Of a stretch of DNA of 9,556 nt, positions 5,844-9,556 are shown one piece after another. The position numbers and the translations under genes were made by a program. The number at the start of each line of letters is the position of its first letter. Positions within the stretch are counted from its first letter, which is position 1. This DNA is from an uncultured bacterium (lineage in GTDB: Bacteria; Patescibacteriota; Minisyncoccia; Phycocordibacterales; UBA9973). The stretch is taken from positions 1 through 9,556 of the forward strand of contig CAIVNB010000084.1 in the NCBI GenBank assembly GCA_903907175.1. The letters run 5' to 3'. The notes beneath the pieces were generated by a model that saw only the letters and a program-made list of their open reading frames with translations, ran no database searches and was not told the origin of the DNA.

Positions 5844-8800
5844 TTAGTGCTTAAGTGCTTGTATAAAAATACTCAAATCTTGTAAATCAACTTTTCCATC
5901 AAAATTAAAATCAATCCTTGTTCTACTTTCCGGATCAGATGATCTCCAAATTGAATCAAATATATTGATATCCCTAATATCAACGACTCCATCATTGTTT
6001 AAATCAGCTATGGGACGGAAAAGATTTGATACTATAAACGAACGATCAAGGGAATATTCGCTTGGTTTGCTATTTATTGTTGATCTCACTCGAACTGTAT
6101 GTCTTCCAAGATCTAATTTTGATGTAGAAATAAGGATCTTATACGATCCATCTGCTGTTGCTGTGGTTGTCTCATCAGCAATTATATTTCCATCAAATTG
6201 TGCACTAACTGTAGCTCCTGGAGTTGAATAACCATCTACGCTCAAGAAATCAGCCTTTCTAACTGAAGAACGAGACAAACTGATCGTAGGAGCAAAAATA
6301 ATATTATTTAGATTTGCAACGTCAGATATATTAGTAAAAATTTTATATTGACTAGAAATATGATTTTTATCTGTTAGAGAAACTACATAAATAGAAGATT
6401 TAGTGTCTGGATTATTAAGACCTACTTTAAAAGAACCTTTTTTGGAAGAAATCAATTGTTGGTTAAGAATAAATGCTTGCTTAATATTGCCACCTTCTGG
6501 AATTCCCAATATGTTTATCAATGATCCAGGAGATGCTTTGCCTGAAAAATTTATCGCAAAAGTTGGAACAACTACAATGGCAGTAGCACCTGAGGATGCT
6601 ACTGGAGCTGTAATTAAGTTAAACGCAACGACATGGGTCGAGTCATAGTTTAATCCAGTTGCCGCTGAATCGTCAAGAGACAGAAGTATAGTCTCAGCTA
6701 AAGTGTCTGTAATTTTTACTGTTCCCACTCCATTTTTAATATGAATTATTCCACCACCAGCAGCATTACCAGTAGATAATAATGTCACATCATTATTAAA
6801 CAATGTAGCTATGTTCCCATTATCATCTTCTGCTGTAATTGTTATTACTACATCATTACCAACAAGGGCATCTGATATCCCTCTGATAACAAATTTTGTT
6901 GCTACTATTTGTATGTCACTTACAGTTACACTATCAGTTGCATCAATGACGCTAGGACTACTAACAGTTATAGTGTATATGCCAGCAGTATCATCAAAAT
7001 ACCAAAAGTTTGCTGAGCTTTCTCCTTCTGGAATTACAATAGAAGTTTTTGCTTCTCCGCTACTTACCTGATCGTAAAATGAATAATTTGGACTTAAAGA
7101 AGAACTTGCTAAGTTAATATTTTGTAACCCAGTAGTAATTAGATTTCCAAAAATATCTTTACGTGTTACAACATAACCCAATCTTGTCCCGACAGACATA
7201 TTGCCAGGATCACTTAAAGAAAGATCATGAACAGAACTTGGGCTTATAATAATAGGATCATTGGCGATAATGGCATTCTCTGCACCATAAGTATTTTTAT
7301 CTGACACTGTAACTGTCCAATGGCCGGCCACATCTTCTTCGTACCAAAAACTTGCATTTGATTGCCCATCACCTATGTTTACTGAACTAATTATATTCCC
7401 GTTTACTCCTTCATTGTAAAATCTTCCTAGGTTCCCGGTAGAATTTGTATAAAGATAAACTGTGTTTATGCCAGATGTTACTAAATTTCCATATTGATCT
7501 TTCCTGGTAATTGTATAACCAGAGCGCACACCTGCCAATGCATCACCAGGATCATTTATTATAAATTGTGCAGTATTGTCAGGGACAAAAACTACATTTT
7601 GTATTGAAGAAATATCTATCTGGTCATTACTATTATTTGATAAGAATAAATTAATAGTTTCTGCAACATTGTCATTAATATTTATAATAGCAACTCCAGA
7701 TGTAAAAGTAATAATACCACCCCCAATTGCTGAACCAGAAGTATTTAAAGTTACAACACCATTAAATAAAGTATCGATAGCACCAGAATCATTTACGGCT
7801 TTTATAACAACTGCTGTGGGGTTTCCTACTATACTATCGTTTGGTTTTATTAAAATAATTTTTGTGGCAATTATTGGGAGAACACTTACATTTATACTAT
7901 CAATTGAATCTAAAATCCCAGTAGCTCCATCTGGAAATGTAGAATTATCAGACGCAGTTATGTCCCATGTTCCTTCAGTGTCATCAAAATACCAAAAGCT
8001 TGCTGATGAAACCCCATCCGGAATAGTAGTGGATGTAATTGCGTTTCCAGATACTCCTAGATCGTAAAAGGCTTTTGATGCACTACTAGAATTACTATAT
8101 AAATAAACAATATCAGAACCTTTTGATACTAAATTTCCAAAGGCATCTTTACGTGTCACAATGTAACCTAAGCGAGTACCTACTGTCATATCCCCGGGAT
8201 CATTTAAAATAAATGTACTAGTAGACCCAGAAGAAACAGAGATAGAGTCACTTGTGCTTATAGATCCGGAAGATACTGTTATCGAATAATTACCAACTTT
8301 TGCCCCCTGATACCAGAAGTTTGATTCTGAAGACCCTGCCAAAATTGTGAGTGATGTAATTATGTTCCCAGATGTTTCAGCATCATAAAATAAACCTTGA
8401 CTGTCTCCTGGTAGGATAGAAAGAGAAATTCCAATATCATTTACTGCTGTTATTGTATTTCCATATTGGTCTTTTGCAGTAACTGTGTATCCTGCTCTTG
8501 CCCCAGAAATTATATCATCTGGACTATTAAGCGTGAGTTGAGAAAATGATCCGGGAACAAAAACTACTTGTTGGGTTGAAGAAAAATCTAAGTCAGTCGA
8601 TTCTGAATTTATAAGTGATAAATCAACTATTTCTGCTTTGTTATCATTTATATCAATAGTTCCAAAACCATTAGAAATATTTACTACCCCGCCATTAGAA
8701 ACTATCGCTTGTCCAGAAAGAGATGAAACAGAAAGCGTGACGTCATTATTATAAGATGAAACAATATTCCCATTTGCATCCTGTGCTTCTACTCTTACTG

Positions 8801-9556
8801 TTATAGAATTACCTACCATGCCATCTGATGGATCTATAATTACAAATTTTGTGGCTGGTGGTGTAAATGTTGTTATAGTAAAGTTTTTTACATTTGAATC
8901 ACCAGCTTCTGGGTTAGGATTAGTGACGATTACGCTAGCTGCCCCAGCAGAAGAGATATCTAAAGAAGAAATAATTGCTGTAAGTTGGCTTGAATTAATA
9001 AATGTCGTTTCTTTAACTACACCATTCCATTTTACAACTGATCCTGAAACAAATTTTGTTCCATTCACTGTTAAAACAAAACTAGCCCCGCCTGCATCAA
9101 GAGAAGATGGAGCAATAGAAATTATCGAAAGAATTGAATTATCGGTCACTGTAAATATATATTGATTAGATATCCCATTTCCAGGCTCTCCATTATTAAC
9201 CATGATATCAAATGTTCCAGCAGAGGTTAAATCAGTCGAAAGAATTATTGCTGTAAGTTCAGTAGAATCAATAAAGGTTGTAGCACGATTAGAACCATTA
9301 AATTTAACTACAGAAGAAGAAACAAAATTACTACCATGAACTGTTAACATAAATTCTGAATCTCCGATTATTTTAGAGATTGGAGAAATATTTGTAATAA
9401 TCGGATCCTCATAGGTATCAATCACAAAACTTGCAGTGGTTGTAATATTTGCAGTGACAGAAGAATCTGTTCTTGTAGGATTTGTAGAAGAATTATCAGA
9501 CCAAGAAGCAAAATGATATCCAGTGTTTGGTGTTGCGATAACTTGTGTGCCACTAC
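5844..9556 (-). CDS. Giant Ig-like repeat surface protein with C-terminal dockerin, 5' end outside window
   Basis: The frame stays open to the right edge, so the true start is outside. The in-frame GTG at 9425 is not a real start, because coding homology continues upstream of it. Residues are numbered from that GTG. Order of domains: an InlB-type bacterial repeat before residue 1 (GYHFASWSDNSSTNPTRT), two IPT/TIG domains (about 7-95 and 100-187), seven Ig-like modules in the order A-B-B-A-B-B-A (191-938), two further Ig-like modules (about 939-1134, with SGKASPGSLINI and DGYSTPGATVSAQ), and a dockerin (about 1140-1193). There is no membrane segment or sortase motif at the C-terminus. The protein is Ser/Thr/Asn-rich and poor in Cys, typical of an extracellular stalk. 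The adjacent gene encodes a membrane-anchored cohesin, so the dockerin probably docks this protein to the cell. The role may be adhesion or host contact, but no binding or catalytic domain is visible in this part. Confidence 0.92.
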   Translation of the reverse strand, partial: SGTQVIATPNTGYHFASWSDNSSTNPTRTDSSVTANITTTASFVIDTYEDPIITNISPISKIIGDSEFMLTVHGSNFVSSSVVKFNGSNRATTFIDSTELTAIILSTDLTSAGTFDIMVNNGEPGNGISNQYIFTVTDNSILSIISIAPSSLDAGGASFVLTVNGTKFVSGSVVKWNGVVKETTFINSSQLTAIISSLDISSAGAASVIVTNPNPEAGDSNVKNFTITTFTPPATKFVIIDPSDGMVGNSITVRVEAQDANGNIVSSYNNDVTLSVSSLSGQAIVSNGGVVNISNGFGTIDINDNKAEIVDLSLINSESTDLDFSSTQQVVFVPGSFSQLTLNSPDDIISGARAGYTVTAKDQYGNTITAVNDIGISLSILPGDSQGLFYDAETSGNIITSLTILAGSSESNFWYQGAKVGNYSITVSSGSISTSDSISVSSGSTSTFILNDPGDMTVGTRLGYIVTRKDAFGNLVSKGSDIVYLYSNSSSASKAFYDLGVSGNAITSTTIPDGVSSASFWYFDDTEGTWDITASDNSTFPDGATGILDSIDSINVSVLPIIATKIILIKPNDSIVGNPTAVVIKAVNDSGAIDTLFNGVVTLNTSGSAIGGGIITFTSGVAIININDNVAETINLFLSNNSNDQIDISSIQNVVFVPDNTAQFIINDPGDALAGVRSGYTITRKDQYGNLVTSGINTVYLYTNSTGNLGRFYNEGVNGNIISSVNIGDGQSNASFWYEEDVAGHWTVTVSDKNTYGAENAIIANDPIIISPSSVHDLSLSDPGNMSVGTRLGYVVTRKDIFGNLITTGLQNINLASSSLSPNYSFYDQVSSGEAKTSIVIPEGESSANFWYFDDTAGIYTITVSSPSVIDATDSVTVSDIQIVATKFVIRGISDALVGNDVVITITAEDDNGNIATLFNNDVTLLSTGNAAGGGIIHIKNGVGTVKITDTLAETILLSLDDSAATGLNYDSTHVVAFNLITAPVASSGATAIVVVPTFAINFSGKASPGSLINILGIPEGGNIKQAFILNQQLISSKKGSFKVGLNNPDTKSSIYVVSLTDKNHISSQYKIFTNISDVANLNNIIFAPTISLSRSSVRKADFLSVDGYSTPGATVSAQFDGNIIADETTTATADGSYKILISTSKLDLGRHTVRVRSTINSKPSEYSLDRSFIVSNLFRPIADLNNDGVVDIRDINIFDSIWRSSDPESRTRIDFNFDGKVDLQDLSIFIQALKH
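5847..6008 (-). other. Dockerin domain (two calcium-binding repeats)
   Basis: Two EF-hand-like loops, DLNNDGVVDIRD (1141-1152) and DFNFDGKVDLQD (1172-1183), carry the D-x-N-x-D-G-x-x-D pattern of dockerin calcium sites. The second site also has Asp at position 12. They are about 20 residues apart and end the protein, as dockerins usually do. Calcium-dependent binding to a cohesin is the known role of the family. Confidence 0.9.
6612..8855 (-). repeat. A-B-B-A-B-B-A array of Ig-like modules
   Basis: Module A (8550-8855, 7578-7880 and 6612-6914) starts ATKFVI or ATKIIL, then has VGN and ends near VVFVP or VVAFN. Module B (8226-8549, 7881-8225, 7236-7577 and 6915-7235) has GYxxTxKDxxGN and the signature FWYxxxxxGxxxxTxS. 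The array is a 966-975-base A-B-B unit present twice, plus a final A. B1 pairs with B3 (AGxRxGYTxTxKDQYGN) and B2 with B4 (VGTRLGYxVTRKDxFGNL). This fits duplication of a whole A-B-B block. At DNA level a 26-base stretch recurs with one mismatch at 6991-7016 and 7981-8006. Confidence 0.85.

Noticed and set aside
6612..8855. CRISPR-like or tandem DNA repeats
   Set aside because: The repeats are about 970 bases long, diverged, and within a coding frame; they are protein-domain duplications.
5965..9165. Several plus-strand open frames of 80-163 codons (for example 7576-8067 and 8818-9165)
   Set aside because: They lie wholly opposite the repeat protein, have no recognisable domains or upstream signals, and arise because antisense of Ser/Thr/Val-rich repeats is poor in stops.
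893..9556. Alternative genetic code (UGA as Gly)
   Set aside because: Thousands of codons with many glycines contain no in-frame TGA, and all complete genes end in TAA, so the standard bacterial code suffices.

Overview
All seven protein-coding genes lie on the minus strand, so the window reads from its right end to its left end. The DNA is AT-rich, and every complete gene ends in TAA. No gene has a convincing Shine-Dalgarno sequence. A membrane-anchored cohesin protein sits beside a giant Ig-like repeat protein ending in a dockerin. The cohesin protein has a layout (cohesin, FN3/Ig-like modules, one membrane helix, short helical tail) that I associate with Patescibacteria (CPR, Parcubacteria-like). 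That assignment is inference from architecture and composition; no marker gene here settles it. No in-frame TGA occurs in the long genes, which argues against the UGA=Gly code of Gracilibacteria/Absconditabacteria.

Right half (4107-9556), surface module: the first gene in transcription order is a very large secreted or surface protein (5844 to beyond 9556). Its 5' end lies outside the window. It carries an InlB-type bacterial repeat, two IPT/TIG domains, a regular A-B-B-A-B-B-A array of Ig-like modules, two further Ig-like modules and a C-terminal dockerin. Thirty bases downstream is a 568-residue membrane protein with a signal peptide, an N-terminal cohesin and a cytoplasmic helical tail. 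Next, 24 bases further, is a stand-alone CheY-like receiver. A simple reading is that the cohesin protein anchors the dockerin protein at the cell surface, and that the receiver may be linked to the tail of the anchor.

Centre (3445-3707): a 263-bp intergenic stretch with an unusually GC-rich core. It holds two inverted repeats whose G-U pairs favour a plus-strand RNA. One loop contains a 20-mer matching, by memory, 18 of 20 bases of a highly conserved 23S rRNA segment. There is also a weak terminator-like hairpin after the receiver gene.

Left half (1-3444): a tight three-gene unit encodes a thymidylate-kinase-like P-loop kinase, a NudB-like Nudix hydrolase and a large Gfo/Idh/MocA-type oxidoreductase, with gaps of 2-3 bases. 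It looks more AT-rich than the right half and may be a nucleotide or sugar-nucleotide cassette. Then comes ychF, a conserved ribosome-binding ATPase, cut by the left edge of the window.

Several genes have a -10-like hexamer only 6-11 bases before the ATG, which suggests short-leader or leaderless transcripts.
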